Shown piece after piece: positions 23,267 to 32,190 of a stretch of 64,000 nucleotides of DNA. The number at the start of each line of letters is the position of its first letter. Position 1 is the first letter of the stretch. The notes under the pieces are model-generated. The model did not search any database. It worked only from the letters and a program-made list of their open reading frames with translations, and had not been told where the DNA came from. The translations under genes were made by a program, and so were the position numbers. The DNA is from Desulfovibrio subterraneus (lineage in GTDB: Bacteria > Desulfobacterota > Desulfovibrionia > Desulfovibrionales > Desulfovibrionaceae), in assembly GCF_013340285.1 (NCBI RefSeq), contig NZ_BLVO01000012.1:496001-560000 (forward strand), given 5' to 3'.

Positions 23267-23344
23267 GAATGATCTGTCATGTTGATATGCCCGAATGGTC
23301 TGCCCAAATGGTCTGTCTGAATAGCCTGTCTAGTATGGTCGGCC
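23267..23344. repeat. Degenerate 13-bp tandem repeats upstream of the radical SAM gene
   Basis: Six consecutive 13-bp units: GAATGATCTGTCA, TGTTGATATGCCC, GAATGGTCTGCCC, AAATGGTCTGTCT, GAATAGCCTGTCT, AGTATGGTCGGCC. Weaker 13-bp periodicity can be followed upstream to about 23050 (for instance TGACCGGCCGTTC next to ACCCAGCCGTTCG at 23200-23225). Confidence 0.75.
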
Positions 23345-23399
23345 TGCCCGAAATCAAAAAACGGAGCACGGCATACTGATAGCGATATGGAGAAGAAGC

Positions 23400-24731
23400 G
23401 TGTCAAATGAGTTTCCCGCCCGTCTGTATGTGGAAGTGACAACCCGCTGCAACCTGCGCTGCAGCATGTGCGTCAAGCAGACGCAAGGCTGCGGCATTGA
23501 AGAGGCGGACATGCCCTTCGAAGTATTCGCAAGGCTTGCATCCTGCCTGCCCCATGCCGATGCCGTGCTTCTGAACGGTGTAGGGGAGCCCCTGCTGCAT
23601 CCGCGGCTGGTAGACATGGTCCGCTTCGCACGCACGCATATGCGGGAAGAGGCATGGGTGGGCTTCCAGTCCAACGGTCTTGCGCTCACACCCCGCCTGG
23701 CAGCCGATCTGCTGGAGGCCGGCCTCGGCACCATGTGTCTTTCCGTGGATTCCATCGCCTCGGCAGAAATGGAAACGCTGCACGGCGGCGGCCAGACTGC
23801 CGGTCTTGCCCGTTCGTTTGCCATGCTGCGCGAAGCCCGTGATGCAGTCGCCCGCGATGCAGCCACCAGTAACGAGAGCCTGCCGGGTGTAAAACCGTTC
23901 CGGATTGGCGCGGAGTTCGTCATCATGCGCCGCAATCTGCACGAGCTGCCACATGTTGTCCGCTGGGCTGCGGAGCAGGGGGCCGACTACATGCTGGCCA
24001 GTCACGTGCTGCCCTATGACGAGCAGGCTGCGGCGGAGTCCGTCTTCACGCAGGATTCAGCCGAAACACTCGCCTTCTTTGCCGAATGGAGAGAAAAGGC
24101 CGCAGCCGGGGGGCTGGATCTTGAGCGCTATTATTCCCTGTTCCGCAAATTTCATCGCAGTGAAGACGAAAAGCGCCTTGTCGCCTTTGTGCAGGAGATG
24201 CAGCAGGCGGCGGCAGGGCGGGGGCTATCGTTGCATCTCAAGCGCCTGATCGAACAGCACGGGGCTTTGCCGCTGGCCGAGGTGGAAGAGGTGTTCGCAC
24301 AGGCACGGAGCGTGGCCGGAGCATGCGGCCTTGAACTGCACCTGCCTGCCGCGGCCGCACACAGCGAGCGCCGATGTGATTTTGTGGAGGATGGTGCCGC
24401 ATTCATTTCGCCCGACGGCGGCGTACATCCCTGTTACTTCCTCTGGCACAGGTATTCCTGCCACCTTGACGGACAGAGAAAGATAGTGCGGCCCGAGCGC
24501 TTCGGCTCCATTACCGACGCACCGCTGGAAGCCATATGGCGCGCGCCGGAGTATGCGAAATTCAGGAAGGAAGTCTGCGCCTACGAGTATCCGGATTGTT
24601 CGGCCTGCACCATGGGGCCCTGCGACGACATGACCGGCGAGATGGGGGCCTTTGAACATGACTGCCACGGAATAACAGTGCCCTGCGGACATTGTCCGTG
24701 GTGTCTCGGCGGACTTCAGTGTCTTTTGTAG
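23400..24731 (+). CDS. Radical SAM/SPASM-domain protein
   Basis: A 443-residue Fe-S enzyme. The start is GTG at 23400, with GGAG 7 nt upstream. The radical SAM cluster motif is CNLRCSMC at about residues 17-24 (CxxxCxxC), preceded by LYVEVTTR. GVGEPLLHP is the SAM-binding GGE-like motif. The last about 100 residues form an extended SPASM-type region rich in cysteine (CDFVEDG, GVHPCYF, CAYEYPDCSACTMGPC, CHGITVPCGHCPWC), enough for two auxiliary clusters. SPASM enzymes modify peptides or mature metalloenzymes. No small peptide substrate gene is visible next to it. The precise function is unknown. Confidence 0.85.
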   Translation: MSNEFPARLYVEVTTRCNLRCSMCVKQTQGCGIEEADMPFEVFARLASCLPHADAVLLNGVGEPLLHPRLVDMVRFARTHMREEAWVGFQSNGLALTPRLAADLLEAGLGTMCLSVDSIASAEMETLHGGGQTAGLARSFAMLREARDAVARDAATSNESLPGVKPFRIGAEFVIMRRNLHELPHVVRWAAEQGADYMLASHVLPYDEQAAAESVFTQDSAETLAFFAEWREKAAAGGLDLERYYSLFRKFHRSEDEKRLVAFVQEMQQAAAGRGLSLHLKRLIEQHGALPLAEVEEVFAQARSVAGACGLELHLPAAAAHSERRCDFVEDGAAFISPDGGVHPCYFLWHRYSCHLDGQRKIVRPERFGSITDAPLEAIWRAPEYAKFRKEVCAYEYPDCSACTMGPCDDMTGEMGAFEHDCHGITVPCGHCPWCLGGLQCLL

Positions 24732-24933
24732 TTATTTCATATTGTTATTGCGTCATGAGCGATGCTTCATTTCAGCGGTGCGTGCCCCCGCTTGGTGTTA
24801 GACTTCCGGCAGCAAATAGTCTAAGTAAAGCTGTTCAGCGCGAGGGCTCCGGGCTTCGCCTCAACGGTGGAGCAACGATCCCGCAAAACATCCGGCGTGC
24901 GGTCCCCGCTGCCGGAATCTTAACCTTATGCAC

Positions 24934-24975
24934 AGGAGGAATGACGCCCTGAGGGGCGCCATCCAAATACATATG
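24934..24975 (+). promoter_or_regulatory. lepA ribosome site separated from its start codon by a hairpin
   Basis: A perfect AGGAGG (24934-24939) is 33 nt from the conserved lepA ATG at 24973, too far for normal initiation. Between them 24941-24949 (ATGACGCCC) and 24954-24962 (GGGCGCCAT) can pair over a TGAG loop, with one A-C mismatch. Folding removes 22 nt and leaves 11 nt between the ribosome site and ATG. Confidence 0.55.
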
Positions 24976-26778
24976 GCGAAACAGGAACATATCAGAAATT
25001 TCAGCATTATCGCGCACATTGACCACGGCAAGTCCACGCTGGCCGACCGTATCCTCGACATCACCGGCCTTGTTCAGGCACGTGACAAGAAGGAACAGTA
25101 CCTCGACCGCATGGATATCGAGCGTGAGCGCGGTATTACCATCAAGGCTCAGGCCGTCCGTATTCCCTACAAGGCGAATAACGGCACCGAATATATCCTG
25201 AACCTTATCGATACCCCCGGGCACGTTGACTTCGGCTACGAAGTCTCGCGCTCTCTTGCGGCGTGCGAAGGCGCGCTGCTGGTGGTAGACGCCTCGCAGG
25301 GGGTGGAAGCCCAGACCCTTGCCAACGTATATCTTGCGTTGGACCATGATCTTGAGGTCATTCCCGTTCTGAACAAGATTGATCTTGCCAGTGCCGAACC
25401 GGAACGCGTGAAGGGTGAAATAGAGGAAATTATCGGCCTCGACACCACCGACGCACTCGGTGTGAGCGCCAAGACCGGTCTGAACGTGGAGCAGGTGCTG
25501 GAAGCCATTGTGGACCGCCTGCCTGCTCCCGAAGGTGACCCCGCTGCCCCCCTCAAGGCGCTGATTTTTGACTCGTGGTACGACTCGTATCAGGGGGTCA
25601 TCATCATGTTCCGCGTGGTGGACGGCACTCTCAAGAAGGGCGACAAGATTCGTCTGATGGCCACGGGTAAGGAATACGAAGTAACCAAAGTCGGTGCATT
25701 CAGCCCCGAGATGATCGAGATGAAGAGCCTTTCCGCCGGCGAGGTGGGCTATCTGTGTGCCACGATCAAGGAGCTGGGCGATGCCAAGGTGGGCGACACC
25801 GTGACATTGGTGTCCAACCCCGCGACCGAGGCCGTGCCTGGTTTCAAGGTGGTAAAGCCCATGGTGTTCTGTGGTCTGTACCCTTCAGATGCCAACGAAT
25901 ACGAACCGCTCAAGTATGCCCTTGAAAAACTGCAGCTCAACGATGCTTCCTTCTCCTACGAGGCGGAAACGTCGCAGGCGCTCGGTTTCGGTTTCCGCTG
26001 CGGCTTCCTCGGCCTGCTGCATATGGAAATCATTCAGGAACGTCTTGAACGCGAGTTCGACGTGGACCTTATTGCCACGGCTCCGTCGGTTATCTACAAG
26101 ATCAAGACCGTGGACGGAAAGACGGTGGATATCGACAGCCCCGCAAAGCTGCCGGACCCCACCAAGATCGATACCCTGTATGAACCCTTTGTACGCTGCG
26201 AGATTCACGTACCCGACGAATACGTGGGCAACGTGCTCAAGCTGTGCGAAGAAAAGCGCGGTGTTCAGAAGGATCTGAAGTATCTTACGTCCAACCGTGT
26301 CATCATCACGTACGAGCTGCCCTTTGCGGAAATCGTGTATGACTTCTTTGACAAGCTGAAGTCCTATACCCGCGGGTATGCCTCCATGGACTATGAAATC
26401 ATCGACTACCGCGACTCCAACCTGGTGAAGCTCGACCTGCTCATCAACGGCGAACCGGTGGACGCACTTTCCATCATCGTGCATCGCGACAAGGCCCAGT
26501 TCCATGGTCGTGCCGTGGCGCTGAAACTGAAGAACACCATTCCCCGACAGATGTTCGAGGTGGTCATTCAGGCAGCCATCGGCACCAAGGTCATTGCGCG
26601 TGAACGTAATGCGCCCATGCGCAAGAACGTGACCGCAAAGTGCTACGGCGGTGACATTACCCGTAAGCGCAAGCTGCTCGAAAAGCAGAAGGAAGGCAAA
26701 AAGCGCATGAAGCGCATGGGCAACGTGGAATTGCCGCAGGAAGCATTCCTTGCCGCCTTGAAGGTGGGCGATGATTAA
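24973..26778 (+). CDS. lepA: LepA (EF4), ribosome-associated translational GTPase
   Basis: A 601-residue GTPase acting in translation initiation or elongation fidelity. The start at 24973 ([20 protein letters not shown]) matches the conserved LepA N terminus; a longer frame from ATG 24928 is rejected. G-motifs are AHIDHGKST (G1), RGITIK (G2), DTPGHVDF (G3), NKIDL (G4) and a SAKTG-type G5. LepA-specific features are the [15 protein letters not shown] region and the C-terminal [20 protein letters not shown]. Downstream is lepB, the classical lepA-lepB pair, 71 bp after the stop. Confidence 0.97.
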   Translation: MAKQEHIRNFSIIAHIDHGKSTLADRILDITGLVQARDKKEQYLDRMDIERERGITIKAQAVRIPYKANNGTEYILNLIDTPGHVDFGYEVSRSLAACEGALLVVDASQGVEAQTLANVYLALDHDLEVIPVLNKIDLASAEPERVKGEIEEIIGLDTTDALGVSAKTGLNVEQVLEAIVDRLPAPEGDPAAPLKALIFDSWYDSYQGVIIMFRVVDGTLKKGDKIRLMATGKEYEVTKVGAFSPEMIEMKSLSAGEVGYLCATIKELGDAKVGDTVTLVSNPATEAVPGFKVVKPMVFCGLYPSDANEYEPLKYALEKLQLNDASFSYEAETSQALGFGFRCGFLGLLHMEIIQERLEREFDVDLIATAPSVIYKIKTVDGKTVDIDSPAKLPDPTKIDTLYEPFVRCEIHVPDEYVGNVLKLCEEKRGVQKDLKYLTSNRVIITYELPFAEIVYDFFDKLKSYTRGYASMDYEIIDYRDSNLVKLDLLINGEPVDALSIIVHRDKAQFHGRAVALKLKNTIPRQMFEVVIQAAIGTKVIARERNAPMRKNVTAKCYGGDITRKRKLLEKQKEGKKRMKRMGNVELPQEAFLAALKVGDD

Positions 26779-26849
26779 ACCGGCTGTTGTTTCCCGTAGC
26801 GGAAACTAAAACTGTCACTACCCGCCCGACAAACGCCGAGCGGCAGAAT

Positions 26850-27524
26850 ATGGAACGCATCATGTCCGAGTTGAATCAGAAGAGCGGATTTGCCGAGTAT
26901 TTCGAAGCGTTGTTCATCGCCATCATTCTGGCATTGTTCATCCGTTCCTTCATTGTTCAGGCTTTCACCATTCCTTCCGGTTCCATGCTGCAGACCCTGC
27001 AGATCGGCGACTATCTGCTGGTGAACAAGTTCACCTACGGTGTCCGTTTTCCCTTTGCGGTGAAGGAGACCAATCCCACCGGCGGTACGTGGTGGTCGCG
27101 TCATTCGGTGGTGCTGGGGCCGGAACTTGTGCACATGAATGATCCCCAGCGGCATGATATCATTGTGTTCGAGTATCCCAAGGACCCGTCCATCCACTAC
27201 ATCAAGCGCGTTATCGGTGTTCCCGGTGACACGGTGGAAGTGCGTGAGAAGGTTCTGTATGTAAACGGCGAGAAGCAGGAAGAACCCTATGTGCAGCATG
27301 TGCGCAACTATCCCGGCCCCGGTGACAATTTCGGTCCCGTAGTGGTGCCGGACGGCAAGTACTTCTGCATGGGTGACAACCGCGACGAATCTTACGATTC
27401 CCGTTTCTGGGGTTTTGTGGACCGTTCTGCGGTGGTGGGCAAGGCGCTGGTTCTCTACTGGTCCATGGACGGCATCAGCTCCATTCGCTGGAGCCGTATC
27501 GGCAAACCGGTTCACAACCTGTAA
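26850..27524 (+). CDS. lepB: LepB, signal peptidase I
   Basis: A membrane-bound serine protease of about 224 residues that cleaves signal peptides on the periplasmic side. There is a single N-terminal helix (FEALFIAIILALFIRSFIV). The catalytic serine is in FTIPSGSMLQTL, the catalytic lysine in YIKRVIGVPGD, and box E is MGDNRDESYDSRFWG. The start is uncertain between ATG 26850 (MERIM) and ATG 26862 (MSELNQ), the latter having GGAA 7 nt upstream. It is probably co-transcribed with lepA. A strong terminator follows. Confidence 0.95.
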   Translation: MERIMSELNQKSGFAEYFEALFIAIILALFIRSFIVQAFTIPSGSMLQTLQIGDYLLVNKFTYGVRFPFAVKETNPTGGTWWSRHSVVLGPELVHMNDPQRHDIIVFEYPKDPSIHYIKRVIGVPGDTVEVREKVLYVNGEKQEEPYVQHVRNYPGPGDNFGPVVVPDGKYFCMGDNRDESYDSRFWGFVDRSAVVGKALVLYWSMDGISSIRWSRIGKPVHNL

Positions 27525-27549
27525 GCCCGCAGCCATTCCCTGAAATAGC

Positions 27550-27582
27550 AGGCCCCCGCACCATGTGCGGGGGCCTTTTTTG
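27550..27582 (+). terminator. Terminator after lepB
   Basis: Stem AGGCCCCCGCAC / GTGCGGGGGCCT (10 or more bp) followed by TTTTTTG. Confidence 0.92.
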
Positions 27583-27769
27583 TTTTGCGGCGGTGGTTAT
27601 CGGGCGTGTGTATGGTGTGCTGCACGCCAGCTTTCGACAATAGTAGCTTGGGGTGGATGAAATGAGTGATTCTTTGTCTGAGGTAGAGCGGGCAGTGCGG
27701 TTGGCCGTGCAGGGAGAGGTTGTTACCCATACAGTCCGAGTCAAATGCATCTCCCGAGAATGCATACGA

Positions 27770-27800
27770 AAAGCCCCTGCGCTGGCGCACAGGGGCTTTG
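27770..27800. terminator. Bidirectional hairpin terminator 5' of the 27.8-kb repeat array
   Basis: Stem AAGCCCCTG / CAGGGGCTT extended by GCGC pairing, flanked by A-rich sequence on the left and TTTGTTGTTT on the right. It most likely ends the minus-strand chemoreceptor message, with the repeat array lying in its 3' untranslated region. Confidence 0.75.
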
Positions 27801-27814
27801 TTGTTTCATCAGAT

Positions 27815-27886
27815 GATAGTCTGGCTGATAGTCGGGCAGATAGCCGGGCAGATTGTCGGGCTTGATGCCGGACAGCTACGGACAGC
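27815..27886. repeat. 12-bp tandem repeats next to the chemoreceptor stop codon
   Basis: Units GATAGTCTGGCT, GATAGTCGGGCA, GATAGCCGGGCA, GATTGTCGGGCT, TGATGCCGGACA and a shorter GCTACGGACA run directly into the minus-strand stop codon at 27886-27888. The GTCnGGC core is shared with the arrays at 21.2-22.4 kb. Confidence 0.85.
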
Positions 27887-30027
27887 TAGCGAACGCCTTT
27901 CTGCTTCAGGAAGGGGGCGTAGCGGCGGTCCGTGCCGTTGATATGCTTCATGAGCCATTCCTTGAGGAAGCGCATGACATCCATGGTAACGGTGAGCTTG
28001 CCGGACTTGAGGCCTTCTTCGAAATCCAGAACCTTTTCCACGAACTTGACATGCTGCTGAATGTGTCCGGGAGTTTCTGCATATTTGTGTTTTGCGAAGA
28101 GATCTTCTTCGAACTTGAAGTGGGTCACCGTGTAGTTCTTCAGCTCATCAACGATGCTGATAAGATGGTCCTTGCTGCGGCGTTCCTTCATGGCCTTGTG
28201 CAGGCTGTTGATGAGGTGCACAAGGCGCTTGTGCTGATCGTCAATGGACTTGATGCCCAGCGCAAGGTCCGGAGTCCAGGTGAAAAGGTCGCCGTTGCCG
28301 TTGGTATCCACGCCGGTAGCCTTGCCCGAGGCAAGGGACTGGATGACGGTATCAAGCTCTTCCACCAGACCGGATATTTCCACCAGCGCGCGTGCCGCCA
28401 CAGTCATGCCTTCTGCCGTGTCCGAGGCCACGCGGGTTACTTCGGATACGGCGCGGTTGATCTCTTCCGAGGCGGCAGACTGTTCTTCGGACGCCGTGGC
28501 AATGGAAGAAACCTGCATGGCCGTTTCATCCACGATATGTACGATCTCTTCCATGAACCTGCCGGATTCGCTGGCAGCATCCGTGGATATGACAATATCC
28601 TTGGCGGCCAGTTCAACGGCCTGCACGTTTTCACGGGCATGGCTCTGGATGAGCTTTACGGCATCGCCCACTTCCTTGGTGGCATTCATGGTCTTTTCGG
28701 CCAGTTTGCGCACCTCGTCGGCTACAACGGCAAATCCGCGACCGGCATCACCTGCGCGCGCCGCTTCAATGGCGGCGTTCAACGCCAGCAGGTTGGTCTG
28801 GTCGGCAATATCCGAGATGGTGACCATGATCTGGCTGATGGAATCGGCCTGCTTGCCGAGCTGCCCCATAGTATCCTTCAGCGACATGATGCGCTGCTGA
28901 ATTTTTTCTATGGATTCGACAGCCTTGCGTACACCCTTGGCGCCTGTTTCAGCGTTGTCCTTGGAATGCGCAGCAGACTGGGCCGCGCTGGAAGCGTTCT
29001 GGGCTACCTCGTAGACGGTGCCGTTCATTTCTTCCATGGCGGTGGCGGTTTCGGTCATGCGGTCACGCTGGATATCGACACCGTTGTTCACCACCTCGAT
29101 CTGACGCGAAAGCTCTTCAACCGAAGCAAACACCTTCTGCGAAACGCCCTGTGCCTTGTTGGCAACGGCCGTCATGGTATCAAAGAGCTGCTGAACGGTC
29201 TGGCGCTGCTTTTCGGCTTCCTGCAGGGCCTTGGCGGTTTCTTCCGCGCGCAGGTTTGCTTCGCGGCCGAGCGCGTCGGCTTCCGCCATCTTGGTCTTGA
29301 GATTGGCTACCATGGTGCCGATGTCGTCCTTGAGAGAGAGCAGCTCGTGAGCGTATTCCCCTTCAGGCCGGGCATCCAGTTTGCCGTCTGCCACCTTCTG
29401 CGAATAGGCACGCAGGCTGGCAAGCGGCGAGAACAGGTCGCGGCGCAGGCCAAGCAGGATGATCAGCAGAACAAAGGCGCCAAAGGCGGCGCAGGCGAGT
29501 TCCAGAAACAGCAGGTACTGAACCTTGCCTTCTGCGGAAGCCTGCATCAGTGAAACAGCCTTGCTCATGGAGGCTACCAGCTTGTCGCTGGCAGCGGGCA
29601 GGGCTGCGGTTGCGTCCGCCTTGCCTTCGAGCGAGGCTTCAACCTGTCTGCGATAATCTCTCCAGATCGATGAAACCTGTGCGAGCTGCTCGGCAACGTC
29701 CGGGTCCGGAGCGGAAAGGGTTCCCGCAGGACCGGAAACGTTCAGCGTGAGCGGAGCAGAGCCACCGTTTGCGAGAGCGTCAAGGGTCTTGTCGAATATG
29801 CGGATGGAGTTGGACAGGCTGTCCTTGTAAGCGGCGTCCTTGGATATTTCAAAAGCAAGGGCTTCCTTGGCGATCTTCTGGCTGAGCATGCGCTGGCGAC
29901 CGGACAGGTTAATGGCCAGTCCGTCTCCGTCCTGTGAGCGGGTAACGATCAGTGTTCCCGCGAGCATGGTCAGCGAAACAAAGAAAAGGCTAAGGATTGA
30001 TATGAGAATCCTTGTGCGTATAGTCAT
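27886..30027 (-). CDS. Methyl-accepting chemotaxis protein with C-terminal hemerythrin domain (DcrH-like)
   Basis: A 713-residue chemoreceptor. Helix 1 ([20 protein letters not shown]) leads to a periplasmic PilJ-type sensor (about residues 40-155, [17 protein letters not shown]), then helix 2 ([20 protein letters not shown]), HAMP, coiled coil and the signalling domain with the hairpin tip [15 protein letters not shown]. The last about 130 residues form a hemerythrin: the HDxxxxH-type set appears as [27 protein letters not shown] and HINGTDRRY, so the di-iron ligands look complete. Such fusions sense O2 or redox state (DcrH of Desulfovibrio). I start at the ATG at 30027. It is an orphan receptor with no adjacent che genes. 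Confidence 0.93.
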   Translation of the reverse strand: MTIRTRILISILSLFFVSLTMLAGTLIVTRSQDGDGLAINLSGRQRMLSQKIAKEALAFEISKDAAYKDSLSNSIRIFDKTLDALANGGSAPLTLNVSGPAGTLSAPDPDVAEQLAQVSSIWRDYRRQVEASLEGKADATAALPAASDKLVASMSKAVSLMQASAEGKVQYLLFLELACAAFGAFVLLIILLGLRRDLFSPLASLRAYSQKVADGKLDARPEGEYAHELLSLKDDIGTMVANLKTKMAEADALGREANLRAEETAKALQEAEKQRQTVQQLFDTMTAVANKAQGVSQKVFASVEELSRQIEVVNNGVDIQRDRMTETATAMEEMNGTVYEVAQNASSAAQSAAHSKDNAETGAKGVRKAVESIEKIQQRIMSLKDTMGQLGKQADSISQIMVTISDIADQTNLLALNAAIEAARAGDAGRGFAVVADEVRKLAEKTMNATKEVGDAVKLIQSHARENVQAVELAAKDIVISTDAASESGRFMEEIVHIVDETAMQVSSIATASEEQSAASEEINRAVSEVTRVASDTAEGMTVAARALVEISGLVEELDTVIQSLASGKATGVDTNGNGDLFTWTPDLALGIKSIDDQHKRLVHLINSLHKAMKERRSKDHLISIVDELKNYTVTHFKFEEDLFAKHKYAETPGHIQQHVKFVEKVLDFEEGLKSGKLTVTMDVMRFLKEWLMKHINGTDRRYAPFLKQKGVR

Positions 30028-30436
30028 TTTTCCCCCCAAAATGGGTTGAGCAAGAGATGTGCAGCGGCGTAAAGATAAGGAGAAAGGCTCTCAATAGCAA
30101 TGTAGAACCCCATCGATTTTTAATTTTCTTTTGCAGTGAAATGCAGCGTACTTCAGGTGCTCCGGCTTTTTCTCTGTTTGGAAAGGTGGATATCGGATGC
30201 CGCTTTCGGGCGACACGTTGACAAAATAACCGTTTCTTGAAACCAACCCTGAACGGATACGTTTCTGGCGTATACGTCAGAGAATAGTTCAATAGACTTT
30301 CGCAAGGGGATAATGCATCGTGCGTTATTCATAACGCACCGTGCTGATTCGTTTTATCGGCCGTAACTGCGAAAGCATAAGGTCTTGGAGCTGCGATGAT
30401 TGCAAGGAATGGCAGGCAACGGGGGAGTACGATACG
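30028..30436. other. Divergent intergenic region between the chemoreceptor gene and comM
   Basis: This 409-bp gap is A+T-rich near the chemoreceptor start and must carry two divergent promoters. The only striking element is the imperfect 14-bp inverted repeat at 30315-30344 upstream of comM. No coding sequence is supported. Confidence 0.45.
30315..30344. promoter_or_regulatory. Inverted repeat upstream of comM
   Basis: GCATCGTGCGTTAT and ATAACGCACCGTGC pair with two mismatches around a 2-nt centre. No T run follows immediately. It is about 93 bp before the comM start; operator or leader hairpin are both possible. Confidence 0.4.
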
Positions 30437-31966
30437 ATGATAGCACGAGTTGCCTGCGCAGCCCTGCTGGGGATTGATGCATTCAGGGTTGATCTTGAAG
30501 TGGACCTTGCACGCCAAGGTATGCCTGCCTTCACGCTTGTGGGGTTGGCTGAAGGGGCTGTGCGTGAGTCCAAAGAGCGTGTCTTTGCGGCCCTGAAAAA
30601 CGGCGGCTACAAGCTGCCGCCTTCACGTATCACCGTAAACCTTGCTCCGGCAGACCGTCGCAAGGGGGGCAGTGGATACGACCTGCCTCTGGCCCTTGCG
30701 CTTCTCGGTGCTGCGGAGGTGCTGCCTCAGAAGAAGCTTGATGGCTGGTATGTGGTGGGAGAGCTTTCGCTCACCGGCGAACTCAAGCCCGTACCCGGCG
30801 TGCTGCCCATGGCCATTCTGGCCCGCAAGGAAGGGGCAAAGGGATTTCTTGTTCCGGCGGATAATGCCGCCGAAGCTGCTGTGGTGGAAGGGTTGGACGT
30901 ATATTCAGTCCGTTCTCTTGGCGAGGCCGTGGGCTTTTTATCCGGTGAGACTGCGCTTACGCCTGTTCAGCGAGATATAGAGGTTGCCTCGGCCGGCGAT
31001 GGCTGGCTGTTCGACTTTGCCGAGGTGAAGGGGCAGGAGCATGCCAAGCGCGCCATCGAAATAGCAGCGGCGGGCGGGCATAACCTGCTGTTCCTCGGAC
31101 CTCCCGGCAGTGGCAAGACCATGCTTGCGCAGCGCATTCCCACTGTGCTGCCGCCGCTCACCTTTGATGAGGCGCTGGAAGTAACCAAGATTTATTCGGT
31201 GGCGGACATGCTGGGCGAGCAGTCGCTTATCCGCACGCGACCTTTCCGTTCACCGCACCATACTATTTCGGATGTGGGGCTTATCGGCGGCGGTGCCTAC
31301 CCCCGACCGGGAGAAGTCTCGCTGGCCCATCGCGGTGTGCTGTTTCTCGATGAACTGCCGGAGTTCAAAAAGCCTGCTCTGGAGGTGATGCGTCAGCCGC
31401 TTGAGGCAGGCAACGTGACCATTTCCCGCGCTGCCATTTCGCTGACCTATCCTGCCGATTTCATGCTGGTGGCGGCCATGAATCCCTGCCCGTGCGGATA
31501 CCAGACGGACGAGCGCCACACCTGCGTGTGCAGCGATTTTCAGATTCAACGCTACCGTGCGCGCCTTTCCGGCCCGCTGCTCGACCGCATAGACCTGCAT
31601 GTGGAAGTGCCTGCCGTGCCGTATGAAGATCTGCGTAGCGAAAGCACCGGCGTGACATCGGGTGAGATGCGTCAGCGCATTGAGGCGGCGCGTGCTCTGC
31701 AGGCCGCGCGGTATGCTGGCACCCCCTGCATGACCAATGCGGATCTTTCCGGCAGATGGCTGGAGGAATTCTGCCGTCTCGGTGCGGCGGAGCATGCCTT
31801 TCTCGGCAAGGCCGTGAACGCGCTGGCCCTTTCCGCCAGAGCCTATACGCGCATTCTGCGCATAGCCCGCACCATAGCGGACCTTGCGCATGAAGAGGTC
31901 ATCGCCGTGCCGCACATAGCCGAGGCCATAAACTGCCGCACGCTGGACAGACAGGGAGCGGCGTAA
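30437..31966 (+). CDS. comM: ComM/YifB family Mg-chelatase-like AAA+ ATPase
   Basis: A 509-residue protein of the YifB/ComM family, a hexameric helicase that promotes branch migration during natural transformation. The N-terminal fold has TLVGLAEGAVRESKERV and KGGSGYDLPLALALL. The AAA+ core has Walker A GPPGSGKTM, Walker B GVLFLDELPEF and the FRSPHHTISDVGLIGGG segment. A zinc-binding-like CPCGYQTDERHTCVC lies near residue 355. The start at 30437 has GGGGGAG upstream. It stands as a single gene. Confidence 0.93.
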   Translation: MIARVACAALLGIDAFRVDLEVDLARQGMPAFTLVGLAEGAVRESKERVFAALKNGGYKLPPSRITVNLAPADRRKGGSGYDLPLALALLGAAEVLPQKKLDGWYVVGELSLTGELKPVPGVLPMAILARKEGAKGFLVPADNAAEAAVVEGLDVYSVRSLGEAVGFLSGETALTPVQRDIEVASAGDGWLFDFAEVKGQEHAKRAIEIAAAGGHNLLFLGPPGSGKTMLAQRIPTVLPPLTFDEALEVTKIYSVADMLGEQSLIRTRPFRSPHHTISDVGLIGGGAYPRPGEVSLAHRGVLFLDELPEFKKPALEVMRQPLEAGNVTISRAAISLTYPADFMLVAAMNPCPCGYQTDERHTCVCSDFQIQRYRARLSGPLLDRIDLHVEVPAVPYEDLRSESTGVTSGEMRQRIEAARALQAARYAGTPCMTNADLSGRWLEEFCRLGAAEHAFLGKAVNALALSARAYTRILRIARTIADLAHEEVIAVPHIAEAINCRTLDRQGAA

Positions 31967-32011
31967 GAGGCTTTGAGAGTCGCACCGCTTTGGAACAACA
32001 GAAAATGAAAA

Positions 32012-32035
32012 GGCCGGAAGCATATGCTTCCGGCC
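32012..32035. terminator. Hairpin with 20-bp palindrome, copy 1
   Basis: GGCC plus AAGCATATGCTT plus GGCC form a perfect inverted repeat. Read on the minus strand it is followed by TTTTCATTTT, so it can end the convergent minus-strand chemoreceptor message; on the plus strand it follows comM. The 20-bp core CCGGAAGCATATGCTTCCGG is repeated exactly at 32197-32216. Confidence 0.65.
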
Positions 32036-32190
32036 CAGGTTAATGACAAACCCTCGTTTTCAGTAAGACCGCATTTCCGTTAAGCCGGAGCTAAGGTCCA
32101 AAAACGGATTTTCATCGCTTATACGAGGTGCAGGAACGTTAGGTTCCTGCCCGGCGGAGCCAAAAATACCCAAAATGACTTTGTCAGCAA

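Larger units (their letters stand above)
22771..23399. other. Intergenic region between the unknown gene and the radical SAM gene
   Basis: This 629-bp divergent gap contains a hairpin at 22799-22831 in the leader of the minus-strand gene, a TATAAT at 22974-22979 without a good -35, and a 13-bp repeat array clearest at 23267-23344 and possibly beginning near 23050. No coding sequence is convincing. Confidence 0.5.
27525..27885. other. Intergenic region between lepB and the hemerythrin chemoreceptor gene
   Basis: This 361-bp convergent gap holds the lepB terminator, a second hairpin terminator at 27770-27800 and a 12-bp repeat array (27815-27886) abutting the chemoreceptor stop codon. The 187 bp between the two terminators have no coding character. 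They could in principle encode a small RNA ending at the second terminator, but I see no promoter that I would defend. Confidence 0.5.

Noticed and set aside
27583-27769. Possible small RNA between the two terminators after lepB
   Set aside because: No recognisable promoter and no match that I can recall to SRP RNA, 6S or tmRNA; the second terminator is explained by the convergent chemoreceptor gene.
27653-27865. Open frame of 70 codons ending in a DSRA repeat
   Set aside because: It has no ribosome site, runs through a terminator hairpin and its tail is only the translated 12-bp DNA repeat.
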